Origin: Actinomycetospora termitidis
GTDB lineage: Bacteria > Actinomycetota > Actinomycetes > Mycobacteriales > Pseudonocardiaceae
NCBI RefSeq assembly: GCF_030286555.1
Contig: NZ_JASVWF010000003.1
Span: 310,001-374,000, forward strand
Reading direction: 5' to 3'
DNA length: 64,000 bases
The notes under the pieces are model-generated. The model saw only the letters and a program-made list of their open reading frames with translations. It had not been told where the DNA came from and searched no databases. Below, in pieces: positions 18,768 through 27,092 of this stretch (position 1 is its first letter; the number at the start of each line of letters is the position of its first letter). Both the position numbers and the translations under genes were made by a program.

Positions 18768-19055
18768 GTGGAGGAGGCCCGTCACGAACGCATCCGGGAG
18801 CTCGTCGCGTCGATCCCGGAGGGCTCGTGGTGCAGCTACGGCGACGTCGCGGCGGCGGCGGGCGAGCGCTCGGCGCGGGTGGTCGGGACGGTGCTGCGGG
18901 AGGACGGCGCGGACGTCCCCTGGCACCGCGTGCTGCGCACCTCCGGCACCCCGGCCCCGCACATTGCCGTCGAGCAGATCCGGCGGCTCACGGCCGAGGG
19001 GGTGCTGGTCGTCGACGCGAAGGCCGCGCAGGACCAGCGGCACGTGTTCGAGTGA
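18768..19055 (+). CDS. MGMT-family alkyltransferase-like protein (ATL)
   Basis: 95 aa, the size of a stand-alone Ada/MGMT DNA-binding domain. The alkyl-acceptor motif PCHR of true methyltransferases is PWHR here (DVPWHRVLRTSG), the hallmark of ATL proteins. These bind O6-alkylguanine without removing the group and hand the lesion to nucleotide excision repair. The helix-turn-helix with its finger arginine (GERSARVVGTVL) is present. It is near adnAB, as I recall for mycobacterial genomes as well, giving a small DNA-repair neighbourhood. GTG start. Confidence 0.88.
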   Translation: MEEARHERIRELVASIPEGSWCSYGDVAAAAGERSARVVGTVLREDGADVPWHRVLRTSGTPAPHIAVEQIRRLTAEGVLVVDAKAAQDQRHVFE

Positions 19056-19059
19056 CCGC

Positions 19060-20265
19060 TCACTCCACCGGCTCCGCCGGCGCCGGGCGGAGCAGCTCGA
19101 GCGCCCACGTCGCCACGCCGATCAGGGCCACGACCGCCCCGAGCGCGCACACCCCCGCCCAGCCCACGGTGGCGTACAGCCCGGAGGTCAGCGCCGACGC
19201 GATGCCGCCGCCGATGAACGCGGAGACCAGGAACGCGCTGGTCACGCGGCTCCGCGCGTTCGGGCGACGGTGGTAGATGGCGTGCTGGTGGCTGATCTGG
19301 AGCAGCTGCTGGGCGAGGTCGAGCACGACGATCCCGGCGAGCAGCGCGACCAGCGACCCCCCGCCGAGCGCCAGCAGCCCCCAGCTCGCGAGGAGCAGCA
19401 CCAGCCCGACGGTGACGGTCCGCCGTCCGTGCCCGCGGTCGGCGAACCGGCCGGCCCAGATCGCGGCGAGTGCCCCGGCGAGTCCAGCGAGCCCGAACAG
19501 CCCGATCACCCCGGACCCGTACGAGTACGGCGGCGCGGCCAGCAGGAACGACAGCGAGGTCCAGAGGATGGTGAAGCAGCCGAACCCGACGGCGCCGAGC
19601 AGCATCCGCCGCCGGACCAGGGCGTCGTGGCGAACGATCGACCCGACCGAGGCCAGCAGCGACGGGTACGGCGCGCTCGCCGCCACCGGGACCTTCGGCA
19701 GGGCGAGCCGCACCAGCCCGGCGAGCACCACCATGACCACGGCCGCCAGCACGAACACCAGCCGCCAGCCGCCGACCTCGGCGACCAGTCCGGCGACCGT
19801 GCGCGCGAGCAGGATGCCGACGAGCAGCCCGCTCATGACGGTGCCCACCACCGACCCGCGGTTCTCGTCCGAGGCCAGCGACGCCGCCATCGGCACCACG
19901 ATCTGCGCCACCGCCGAGGTGACCGCCACGATCGCGACGGCGGCCAGCAGCACCCCGAGCGACGGTGCCGCCGCCGCGCCGACCAGCAGGACCCCGGTCA
20001 CGGCGAGCAGGCCGCTGACCAGGCCGCGGCGCTCCAGGATGTCGCCCGCCGGCACGAGGAACGCGAGCGCCAGCGCGTAGCCGATCTGCGACGCCGTCAC
20101 CAGGTAGCCCGCCGTGCCCTCGCCGACCCCGAAGGCCTGCGCGACGACGGGGAGCAGCGGCTGGGCGTAGTAGATGTTCGCCACCGCCGCGCCGCACACG
20201 ACGGCCAGCAGCAGCACCGTGGGGCGGCCGAGGTGGGTGGGCGGGGCCTCCGCCTGGGCGCTCAT
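19060..20265 (-). CDS. MFS transporter (drug-efflux-like)
   Basis: 401 aa with 12 predicted membrane helices. Features are typical of the DHA1-like major facilitator branch: an early YYAQPLLPVVAQAF segment, GYALALAFLVPAGDILERRG between helices 2 and 3, and a repeat of this layout in the second half (WAGRFADRGHGRR). It probably exports small organic compounds by proton antiport; the substrate is unknown. ATG start at 20265. It is convergent with the ATL gene, with 4 bp between stops. Confidence 0.88.
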   Translation of the reverse strand: MSAQAEAPPTHLGRPTVLLLAVVCGAAVANIYYAQPLLPVVAQAFGVGEGTAGYLVTASQIGYALALAFLVPAGDILERRGLVSGLLAVTGVLLVGAAAAPSLGVLLAAVAIVAVTSAVAQIVVPMAASLASDENRGSVVGTVMSGLLVGILLARTVAGLVAEVGGWRLVFVLAAVVMVVLAGLVRLALPKVPVAASAPYPSLLASVGSIVRHDALVRRRMLLGAVGFGCFTILWTSLSFLLAAPPYSYGSGVIGLFGLAGLAGALAAIWAGRFADRGHGRRTVTVGLVLLLASWGLLALGGGSLVALLAGIVVLDLAQQLLQISHQHAIYHRRPNARSRVTSAFLVSAFIGGGIASALTSGLYATVGWAGVCALGAVVALIGVATWALELLRPAPAEPVE

Positions 20266-20319
20266 CGTGAGCCACCCTAAGCAGCTGCCGCGACCGGTCG
20301 CGCGCGATCGCGTGCCACG

Positions 20320-21042
20320 TCACCGGTGCTGGCGGCGGCTCCCTCCGTGCCAGTCCTCCACCAGCCCGGCCTCCCCCGGCGCCACCCCGAACGACGGGAG
20401 CTGCGGGCGCTCGCGCAGGCTGCGCTTGAGCTCGGTGAACCCGGGGAAGCTCGCGAGCCCGACCACGTGGTCCCAGAGCTCCTCGGCCTGCTCCTCGTCG
20501 GGACGGCGGCTGATGACCGGTCCGAAGAACGCGAGCCCGTCGGGCGGGGCGATCTGCATGATCGGGGTGCCGACGTCGCGGCCCACCAGCTCGAGCGCCT
20601 CGTCGGTCTCGGCCCGGATCGTGGCGTCGTACCCGTCGTCGTCGAGGGCCGTGGCGAGCTCCGGCGGGAGTTCCACGCCGGCGAGGATCGGCGCGACGAA
20701 GTCGTCGTGGCCGGCCGTGTCGCCCGCCCGCTCCGGCACGGCCTCCTGCTCGAAGATCGCGCGGCCCAGCCCCTCGTAGAGGCGGGCGACGCCGTCGTTG
20801 CCGTGCACCTCGCGCGTGGCCGCGCACACCCGCAGCAGCCGGAGGCCGAACGTGTGCCCGGCCTCGTACTCGGGCGGGAACTGCGCGTCGTAGTCGACGT
20901 GGGCGTTGAGCAGGCGCAGCGAGATGAAACGCCACTCGACCGCCAGGTCCCGACGGCGGGCCACGGTGCGGACCCAGCCGCTCGTCAGCCAGCAGAAGGG
21001 GCAGACCGGGTCGAACCAGTACCGGACGTCGGTGGAGGCCAC
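20320..21042 (-). CDS. DsbA-fold protein, mycothiol-dependent nitroreductase (Rv2466c) type
   Basis: 240 aa from a GTG at 21042. The N-terminal VRYWFDPVCPFCWLTSGWV has the CxxC followed by Trp and the WFDP lead-in that mark the Rv2466c group. Those proteins are mycothiol-dependent oxidoreductases that in mycobacteria reduce nitro-compounds. A helical insertion and the cis-Pro region TPIMQI follow. It is probably cytoplasmic, as no signal peptide is seen. This family fits an actinobacterial host that uses mycothiol. Confidence 0.85.
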   Translation of the reverse strand: MASTDVRYWFDPVCPFCWLTSGWVRTVARRRDLAVEWRFISLRLLNAHVDYDAQFPPEYEAGHTFGLRLLRVCAATREVHGNDGVARLYEGLGRAIFEQEAVPERAGDTAGHDDFVAPILAGVELPPELATALDDDGYDATIRAETDEALELVGRDVGTPIMQIAPPDGLAFFGPVISRRPDEEQAEELWDHVVGLASFPGFTELKRSLRERPQLPSFGVAPGEAGLVEDWHGGSRRQHR

Positions 21043-21051
21043 GCCGCCACG

Positions 21052-21582
21052 CTAGTGCTCGATGAGGATCCGCAGGATGATCACGATCAGGCCGATGACG
21101 AACGCGACGGAGGCGCCGAGCAGGGCGGCCCACCATCGCCGCAGCGCACGCCACCCGCCGACGCCGCCGAGGACGACGAGCAGGAGCAGCCCGAGGTCAC
21201 CGACGAGGTCGAGCGCCTCCGTGGGCCCCTCCCGCCCGCCGATCCCCGCGAGCGCGTACACGCCCACCACGATCAGCGGCGGGACCGCGAGCAGCAGGTA
21301 CTGGGCGGCGTGCGCCGTCAACGAGCGGAACCGCCGGCCCGAGGGCAGGGCCCGGTCCTCGTTCACGGCGGCGAGGACGGAGGCGAACAGGTGCGCCGCG
21401 AACGTCGCCACGAGTGGCCCGACGACGACCTGGGCCGCCGTGACGAAGTCCTCGACCCCGTCGTCCTCCGCCACGGCGAGCACGGTCAGCAGCACCACGG
21501 TGCCGTACACCGCCACCTCGACGTCGAGGGCGAACCGCCCCCACGCGACGAGCTCGAGCCGCTGCCGCCCGATCCGCACCAC
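21052..21582 (-). CDS. Integral membrane protein of unknown function
   Basis: 176 aa from a GTG at 21582 with GGGGGA just upstream. Membrane segments are at about residues 22-38, 52-72, 92-112, 126-146 and 152-172. A conserved-looking FAAHLFASVLAAVNE stretch lies in the second segment. I do not recognise a family. It ends 9 bp before the nitroreductase-type gene and may be co-transcribed with it. Confidence 0.65.
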   Translation of the reverse strand: MVRIGRQRLELVAWGRFALDVEVAVYGTVVLLTVLAVAEDDGVEDFVTAAQVVVGPLVATFAAHLFASVLAAVNEDRALPSGRRFRSLTAHAAQYLLLAVPPLIVVGVYALAGIGGREGPTEALDLVGDLGLLLLVVLGGVGGWRALRRWWAALLGASVAFVIGLIVIILRILIEH

Positions 21583-21648
21583 CGCCGTCCCCCTTCGACG
21601 GCGGACACGCTAGCGGCGCGCACGACGATGCGGCGAATATGACGTCCG

Positions 21649-21675
21649 GTGTCAGCATGGCCGCACTGCTGACAC
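21649..21675. repeat. Palindromic repeat, family F copy 1 (at glycosyltransferase stop)
   Basis: A perfect 9-bp inverted repeat (GTGTCAGCA and TGCTGACAC) around a 9-nt loop TGGCCGCAC. It ends on the base before the stop codon of the glycosyltransferase gene (21676-21678). The core and loop recur identically at 57563-57585 inside a coding sequence. It could act as a terminator for the Nit1C-type operon. Confidence 0.8.
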
Positions 21676-22746
21676 TCACGAAGACCCGTACACCGCCAGG
21701 TGCCGCTGCGCTACCTCGTCCCACGAGTGCGACCCCGCGAGCGCGCGACCCACGACCGTCCGGGCCGGGTCGGCGGGGTCGCCGCCCTCCAGCGCCGCGG
21801 TCAGCTCGGCGGCGATCCCGTCCGCGTCCGCCGCGAACCGCACGGCGCCGGCGAACACCTCCCGGAGCACCGGCAGGTCCCGCGCGACGACGGGCACGCC
21901 CGCCGCCAGCGCCTCCATCGCGGCGAGCCCGAAGCCTTCCTTGGTCGACGGGAACGCGAAGGCGGACGCACCGGCCACGAGCCCGGGGAGCTCGTCGTCG
22001 GGAACGGGTCCGAGGACGACCGGCTCGACGCCCAGCGAGTCCGCGAGCGCGAACACCTCGTCCCGGTAGGACCGGTAGTCGAAGAGGGTGTCGCCCCCGG
22101 CGACGACCAGCGGGGCGTCCACCTGCGCCATCGCGCGCACCAGGTCGAGCGTGCCCTTGCGCGGCTCGATCCCGCCGACCGACAGCACGTAGCGCCCGAA
22201 CCGCCCGCGCCACGGCGTCCCGTCGGCCGCCGCGAAGCGCGCCGCGTCCACCCCGTTCCCGACGACGGGTGCGGTCCGGCCCCAGCCCGCGGTCACCTCG
22301 GCGGCGACGGCGTCCGACACGCACAGCAGCTGCGCCGGCTCGACGAGGGCGCGCTCGTGGCAGGCGACCAGCGACGGCGTCGTGAACTGGTCCAGGTGGT
22401 GGACGGTCCGCACCAGGCCGGCGTAGCCCCACGCCGCGCCCTCGGCGTTCGCGGTGAGGCAGTCCTGGGCGTGGCGGACGTCGGAGGGGCCCGCGTCCGC
22501 CAGGCCGGCGGCGAGCAGGGAGATCGAGCGCAGGATGCGGTCGCCGACCGACTCGCCGTCGACCTCGGGCACCTCGACCAACCGGATCGGCACCCCGACG
22601 GGGCGGAAGAACGCCGAGTCGCCGCCCCGGGCCAGCGCCCACACCTCGACGTCGTGCCCGGCGCGCACGAGAGCCTCGGCCAGCGCCAGCGTGTGCACGA
22701 CCCCGCCGCGGGGCTTCGTCGAGTAGGTGGAGAGCCGGATCCTCAC
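21676..22746 (-). CDS. Glycosyltransferase of the MSMEG_0565 type (GT4-like), Nit1C locus
   Basis: 356 aa, GT-B fold. The N-terminal acceptor domain begins MRIRLSTYSTKPRGGVVHT. The nucleotide-sugar domain has LSVGGIEPRKGTLDLV and FAFPSTKEGFGLAAMEAL (ExxxxxxxE-type motif). This glycosyltransferase class habitually sits beside the actinobacterial version of the nitrilase/radical-SAM cluster and may glycosylate the cluster's product; that role is inference. The start is the GTG at 22746, whose GTGA overlaps the stop of the upstream nitrilase-fold gene. It is the last gene of the operon and ends at a palindrome. Confidence 0.85.
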   Translation of the reverse strand: MRIRLSTYSTKPRGGVVHTLALAEALVRAGHDVEVWALARGGDSAFFRPVGVPIRLVEVPEVDGESVGDRILRSISLLAAGLADAGPSDVRHAQDCLTANAEGAAWGYAGLVRTVHHLDQFTTPSLVACHERALVEPAQLLCVSDAVAAEVTAGWGRTAPVVGNGVDAARFAAADGTPWRGRFGRYVLSVGGIEPRKGTLDLVRAMAQVDAPLVVAGGDTLFDYRSYRDEVFALADSLGVEPVVLGPVPDDELPGLVAGASAFAFPSTKEGFGLAAMEALAAGVPVVARDLPVLREVFAGAVRFAADADGIAAELTAALEGGDPADPARTVVGRALAGSHSWDEVAQRHLAVYGSS

Positions 22747-23579
22747 GAATAGGCCCCGGGCCGGCGCTCCTCCAGGTGGTGCAGCACGGCGCGGGCCGCG
22801 TCGACCATCGCGGACGGATCGACCTCGGCGACCGCGAGACCGCCCTTGGACCAGGTGCGGGCCAGGATCTCCCCGCCCGGCCCCACGACCTTCGCCCGCC
22901 CCAGGAAGTGCAGCGCCCCGGAGCGGCCGCTCTGGTTCGCCGAGAGCCACAGGACCTGGTTCTCGGCGGCGCGGGACTGGTCGTAGAGGTCGAACAGCCG
23001 GGCCTGCCGGTCCTGGGCCATGCGCGGCGCGCGGTTGGTCAGCGAGGTCGGCCAGGCCGAGAGGCACGCGATCGTCGTGGCCCCGTCGAGGGCCAGCGCC
23101 CGGGCCGACTCGGGGAACGTCTTGTCGTGGTCGATCAGCATCCCGAGCCGCCCGACCGGGGTGTCGAACGCGGTGAACCCGCACCCCGGCGTGAACAGCT
23201 TCGCCACCCCCGCCGGGTGGTGGACCTTCCGGTGCCGGCCGAGGATGCCGTCCCCGCACAGCGCCACCGCGGCGTTGTAGAGCTCCCCGCCCGGCCCCTT
23301 CTCGCAGTACCCGAGACAGACCACCATCTCCTCGGCCAGCGAGATCACCGACCGGACCGCGTCGCCGTTGGGCTCCAGGGCGGGCGGGAGGTCGACGGCG
23401 TCGAGGTCGTCCGGGCGCAGGTCGGTCAGGTACCCGCCCAGGGCACCGTCGGGAAGGGCCAGCAGCTTCACCCCGGCGTCGCGGGCGTGGGAGATCACGA
23501 CGCCGATCCGCTCCAGGTCGAAGTCCAGGTCGCGGGTGAAGTGGGCCGCCGCGGCGGCGATGCGGAGGGGCGGGGTCAT
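22743..23579 (-). CDS. Nitrilase-fold protein lacking the catalytic cysteine (pseudoenzyme), Nit1C locus
   Basis: 278 aa carbon-nitrogen hydrolase fold, similar along its whole length to its neighbour at 23590-24432. Of the Glu-Lys-Cys triad, only Lys118 (GRHRKVH) is kept. The Glu position reads LPDGALGG (Asp44), and the cysteine position reads GMLIDHDKTFPE (Asp150) where the neighbour has GMMICYDKAFPE. The reading frame is intact and the surrounding fold residues (FPESARAL, SANQSG) are conserved, so it looks like a selected non-catalytic or differently acting protein rather than a decayed gene. It is 10 bp downstream of the active copy and overlaps the glycosyltransferase start by 4 bp. Confidence 0.85.
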   Translation of the reverse strand: MTPPLRIAAAAAHFTRDLDFDLERIGVVISHARDAGVKLLALPDGALGGYLTDLRPDDLDAVDLPPALEPNGDAVRSVISLAEEMVVCLGYCEKGPGGELYNAAVALCGDGILGRHRKVHHPAGVAKLFTPGCGFTAFDTPVGRLGMLIDHDKTFPESARALALDGATTIACLSAWPTSLTNRAPRMAQDRQARLFDLYDQSRAAENQVLWLSANQSGRSGALHFLGRAKVVGPGGEILARTWSKGGLAVAEVDPSAMVDAARAVLHHLEERRPGAYS

Positions 23580-23589
23580 CGCGACGGCT

Positions 23590-24432
23590 CTAGGCCGGGA
23601 CGGCGGCGTAGCTCGCCTGCCGCCGGTCGCGCAGGTGGCCCATGAAGCGGCGGGCGGAGTCCACCGCCTCGTCGACGTCGATCGACGCGACCGCGAGCCC
23701 GGCCTCGGTCCCGGTCGTCGCGAGCACCTCGCCGCCCGGGTCCACGACCTTGGCGCTGGCCACCAGCCGCATGCTGCCGTACTCCCCGGCCTGGTTGGCC
23801 GAGACCCAGACGATCTGGTTCTCCAGCGCGCGGGCGCGGTCGAACAGGTCGAAGCGCCGGGTCCAGCGGTCGTCGGCGAGCACGGGCGCCTGGTTGGTCC
23901 GCGAGGCCGGCCACGCCGACATGCACACCACGACCCGCGCCCCGTCGTCGGCCAGTGCCCGGGCGGCCTCCGGGAACGCCTTGTCGTAACAGATCATCAT
24001 CCCCATCCGCCCGACCGGGGAGTCGAACGCGGCGAACCGGTCCCCCGCGGCGTAGGAGTTGTTCTCGTTCAGCGGCTGGTGGACCTTGCGGTGCCGGCCG
24101 AGGACGCCGTCGCCGGTCACGGCGACGCAGCTGTTGTAGGGCCGCCCGCCCGACGCCGCGTCCCCACGCTCGCAGTACCCGGCCGTGACGACCATGTCCC
24201 CGGCCAGGTCGATCAGCCGCGCGATCTCCGGGCCGTCGCCGTCGAGCTGCGGCGGCTCGTCGTCGTGGTCGCCGTGCAGGGAGGACAGGTAGCCCCCGAG
24301 GGCGGCCTCGGGCAGCGCGAGCAGCCCGGCCCCGGCCTCCCGTGCCTGCGCCACGAGCTTCTCGACGCGCCGGAAGTCCTCGTCGAGGTCGCGCACGAAG
24401 CCCTCGGCGGCAGCGGCGAAGGTGATGGTCAT
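23590..24432 (-). CDS. Carbon-nitrogen hydrolase (nitrilase superfamily), Nit1C locus
   Basis: 280 aa with a full triad: Glu42 (LPEAALGG), Lys116 (GRHRKVH) and Cys148 (MMICYDKAFPE). It would hydrolyse a nitrile or amide made or recycled by the cluster. In Nit1C loci a nitrilase is needed for growth on cyanide in Pseudomonas fluorescens. This protein is shorter than the cyanobacterial Nit6803-type enzyme (about 340 aa, as I recall), so substrate preference may differ. Its ATG overlaps the stop of the GNAT-AIR gene (ATGA, 24429-24432). Confidence 0.88.
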   Translation of the reverse strand: MTITFAAAAEGFVRDLDEDFRRVEKLVAQAREAGAGLLALPEAALGGYLSSLHGDHDDEPPQLDGDGPEIARLIDLAGDMVVTAGYCERGDAASGGRPYNSCVAVTGDGVLGRHRKVHQPLNENNSYAAGDRFAAFDSPVGRMGMMICYDKAFPEAARALADDGARVVVCMSAWPASRTNQAPVLADDRWTRRFDLFDRARALENQIVWVSANQAGEYGSMRLVASAKVVDPGGEVLATTGTEAGLAVASIDVDEAVDSARRFMGHLRDRRQASYAAVPA

Positions 24433-25940
24433 CGGTCGGTCCTCTCGGGGGCGGTGGCGGGTCCCAGGCCGGTGACGGGGCCGGCGACGGCGGTCGTCGT
24501 CTCCCCGTCCGGCCAGCGCAGGGCCACTCCGGCGGTGTCGGTCAGTTCCCCGCACTCGTTCCCGACGGCGGGTCCGGCGGCCGGGAGCGGGGCTCCCGGC
24601 TCGTCGGTGGTGAGCAGGGCGAAGCCCGGGAAGCAGGTGACCCAGTCGGCCACGCCGACCCCGTCCGGGCGGGGCACGGCCGCGACGTCGAGGACGGCGC
24701 CGGTGCCGCTCGCCTCGGCGAGCATCCCGAGGGTCCCGACGAGGCCGGCCATGCTGACGTCCTTCGCGGACGCCGGGCGGTACGCGGCGTCGGGGCCGAT
24801 CGCGCCGACCATCGCGCGGAGGTCCTCCGGGCGGCGTCGGGACGTCGTGTCGAACTGGCGGCCGGTGTAGCCGGGGCGCCAGGCCCCGTCGAGGTCGGCG
24901 GTGAGCCGCACGCGATGGCCGACGCGCCCGCCGCCGGCGGGGACCGGTGTCGGCGTGCTGCCGAGCGCGGTGACGGCGAGCGAGGCGGGGACGTCGACGG
25001 TCGTGTGGCCGCCGAGGACCGGGACGCCGTAGGCCGCAGCGGCCGCCCGGAGTCCGTGCAGCACGCGTCCGACGGCCGCGGCGTCCCGGCCCCCGACGGC
25101 GTCCAGGAGCCCGACCGGACGCGCACCCATGGCCGCGAGGTCGTTGACGTTGACCAGCACGCCGCACCAGCCGGCCCACTCCGGGTCACGCTCGACCATC
25201 GCGGGCAGGATCGCGTCGCAGGCGGCGACGACGTCGCTGCCGGGCACCGGCGCCCCGTCGTCCCCGACGAAGCCGGCCGGCGCCATCCCCGCGACCAGGT
25301 CGCCGAGCGGGGCCTTGGTGGCGTCGACGAGGCGCTGGACGCGGTCCATGGGTCGACGCATCCGCAGGTGTGGGACGTCGGGCGCGCCCGGCACCGTCAC
25401 CGCCCGCACGGTCTCCCAGCCGAGCCGGGTGAACAGCGGGCCGTTCGCGGCCTGGACGTCGGCCTCGAAGCGCAGCACGCCCGCGGCCTCCGCCCGGGCG
25501 ACGGCGGCGCGGATCAGGGCGGCGCCCACCCGCACGCCGGCGCGGCGGCGGCCGCCGACGCTGACGGCGAGGCGGCTGCCGGTCCACCAGCCGAGGTCCG
25601 GTTCGCCGGGGACGGCGGGGCCGAGGCGGACCCCACCGAGCGGCTCGCCGTCGGCGTCGCGGGCCAGCAGCACGATCGCGCGGGGGTCGGCGTCGGTGTC
25701 GTCGAGGTCGGTGCGGCGCCCGCCGAACAGCCCCTGCTCCTCGACGAACACGGCCCGACGCAGGGCGCGGTGGGCGATGACGTCCGAGTGCGCGGCGTCC
25801 GCGGCGGAGGCCTCGCCGATCGTGACCTCCCGCGGCGCGGGCCGGCGGGCGAGACCCCCGAGGATCTCCTCCGCGAGGCCCAGGGTCGACCGGAGTCCGG
25901 CGGGCTGGGGCACCACGAGGGGCGGCAGGGACCGCGTCAT
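24429..25940 (-). CDS. GNAT acetyltransferase fused to AIR-synthase-like domain (MSMEG_0567 type), Nit1C locus
   Basis: 503 aa, two domains. Residues about 30-180 form a GNAT fold with the acetyl-CoA loop region GGRRRAGVRVGAALI. Residues about 195-495 form a PurM/AIR-synthase-like ATP-binding domain (PGSDVVAACDAIL, VNVNDLAAMGARPVGLLDAV, LGGHTTVDVP, AKDVSMAGLVGTLGML). Cyanobacteria encode the two halves separately (sll0786 and sll0787 types); here they are fused as in mycobacteria. The PurM half suggests ATP-dependent phosphoryl or amide chemistry on the radical SAM product. The start is the ATG at 25940, 1 bp after the radical SAM stop; an upstream in-frame Met is rejected because it overlaps that gene. 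Confidence 0.9.
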   Translation of the reverse strand: MTRSLPPLVVPQPAGLRSTLGLAEEILGGLARRPAPREVTIGEASAADAAHSDVIAHRALRRAVFVEEQGLFGGRRTDLDDTDADPRAIVLLARDADGEPLGGVRLGPAVPGEPDLGWWTGSRLAVSVGGRRRAGVRVGAALIRAAVARAEAAGVLRFEADVQAANGPLFTRLGWETVRAVTVPGAPDVPHLRMRRPMDRVQRLVDATKAPLGDLVAGMAPAGFVGDDGAPVPGSDVVAACDAILPAMVERDPEWAGWCGVLVNVNDLAAMGARPVGLLDAVGGRDAAAVGRVLHGLRAAAAAYGVPVLGGHTTVDVPASLAVTALGSTPTPVPAGGGRVGHRVRLTADLDGAWRPGYTGRQFDTTSRRRPEDLRAMVGAIGPDAAYRPASAKDVSMAGLVGTLGMLAEASGTGAVLDVAAVPRPDGVGVADWVTCFPGFALLTTDEPGAPLPAAGPAVGNECGELTDTAGVALRWPDGETTTAVAGPVTGLGPATAPERTDR

Positions 25941-25941
25941 G

Positions 25942-27078
25942 TCAGCCTCCCGCCGCGGACAGGGCGCTGCACGCACCGCAGGCGGCGCACCCGGCGGCCT
26001 GGTCGGCGCCCCGCATCCCGGCGGCGCGCAGGAGCGCGGCCACCCGGGCGGTGACGTCGGCGAGCAGGGCGGGGTCGGGCGCCGGGTCGCCGTCGGCGAA
26101 GGCCAGCGTGCCCGGGATCGGGCGGTAGGGGACGACGAAGGGGTAGACCCCCGCGTCGATCAGCTCGGCGGCGCCCGCAACCAGCTCGTCGGGGTCCTCG
26201 CCGAGCCCGACGATGAGGTAGGTCGAGACCGCGTTGCGGCCGAACAGGCGCACGCTCTCGCGCCACGCGGTCCAGTACTGGGACAGCGGGACGGTGGCCT
26301 TGCCCGGCATCCACCGGCGGCGCACGGCGTCGTCGAGGGACTCGACGTGGATGCCGATCGCGTCCGCACCGGCGTCCTTGAGCGCCTGCAGGGCGGCGAG
26401 GTCGTCCGGCGCCGGGGGTTCGCACTGCACCTGGACCGGCAGGTCGGGCACGGCCGCGCGGACCGCCGCGGTGCAGCGGGCCAGGTGGCGCGCTCCGCGG
26501 TCGCGGCCGTTCGACGTGCCCGTCGTCATGACCATCTGCCTGACGCCGTCGAGCCGGACCGCGGCCTCGGCGACCTCGGCGAGCTGGGCGGGCGTCTTCA
26601 CCGCGGTGGTGGCCCCGCTGCGCAGCGACTGCTCGATGGCGCAGAAGCGACAGCGGTCGGCTGCGTCGTCGTCGGTGCCGTAGCGCACGCAGGTCTGCAC
26701 GACCGTCGTCGCGAGCACGTCGTTCCCGTGCAGCCGCGCGACCTGCTCGTAGCGCACGCCGTCGGCGGTCGTCAGGTCGTAGAAGGCGGGGCGGGCGACG
26801 GTGTCGACGTCGACGCCGAGGTCGGTGACGCCGCCGTCGGGACCGGTCCGCACGAGCCGGCCGTCGCGCAGGCGGAAGGGGCTCGCGGGGTTGATCGGGA
26901 GGGTGGTCTTGAGCCCGTCGACGAGCAGGTGCCCGTCGTCGGAGGGCCCCGCGCCGCCCGGGCGGCGCAGCGGGATGGTGGCGCCGAGATCGACCGCGAC
27001 ACCGCGGACGGCCACTTCGGAACGGACGTCGAGACCGGAACGGGATTCGGCGGGAGCGGACAACGCGGGACCTCTCAT
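25942..27078 (-). CDS. Radical SAM protein (MSMEG_0568 type), Nit1C locus
   Basis: 378 aa. The radical SAM cluster cysteines appear as C130-x12-C143-x2-C146 (CRFCAIEQS), an expanded first gap compared with the common CxxxCxxC. A second cysteine set closes the protein: C364-x2-C367-x2-C370 (GCAACGACS), probably an auxiliary iron-sulfur site. TTGTSNGRDRG and GIHVESLDD resemble the SAM-binding strands of the barrel. This is the central enzyme of Nit1C clusters; its product is not established to my knowledge. ATG start at 27078 without an obvious Shine-Dalgarno. The leader between it and the preceding gene holds a 46-bp palindrome. Confidence 0.9.
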   Translation of the reverse strand: MRGPALSAPAESRSGLDVRSEVAVRGVAVDLGATIPLRRPGGAGPSDDGHLLVDGLKTTLPINPASPFRLRDGRLVRTGPDGGVTDLGVDVDTVARPAFYDLTTADGVRYEQVARLHGNDVLATTVVQTCVRYGTDDDAADRCRFCAIEQSLRSGATTAVKTPAQLAEVAEAAVRLDGVRQMVMTTGTSNGRDRGARHLARCTAAVRAAVPDLPVQVQCEPPAPDDLAALQALKDAGADAIGIHVESLDDAVRRRWMPGKATVPLSQYWTAWRESVRLFGRNAVSTYLIVGLGEDPDELVAGAAELIDAGVYPFVVPYRPIPGTLAFADGDPAPDPALLADVTARVAALLRAAGMRGADQAAGCAACGACSALSAAGG

Positions 27079-27092
27079 GTGCGACGGGGTCG

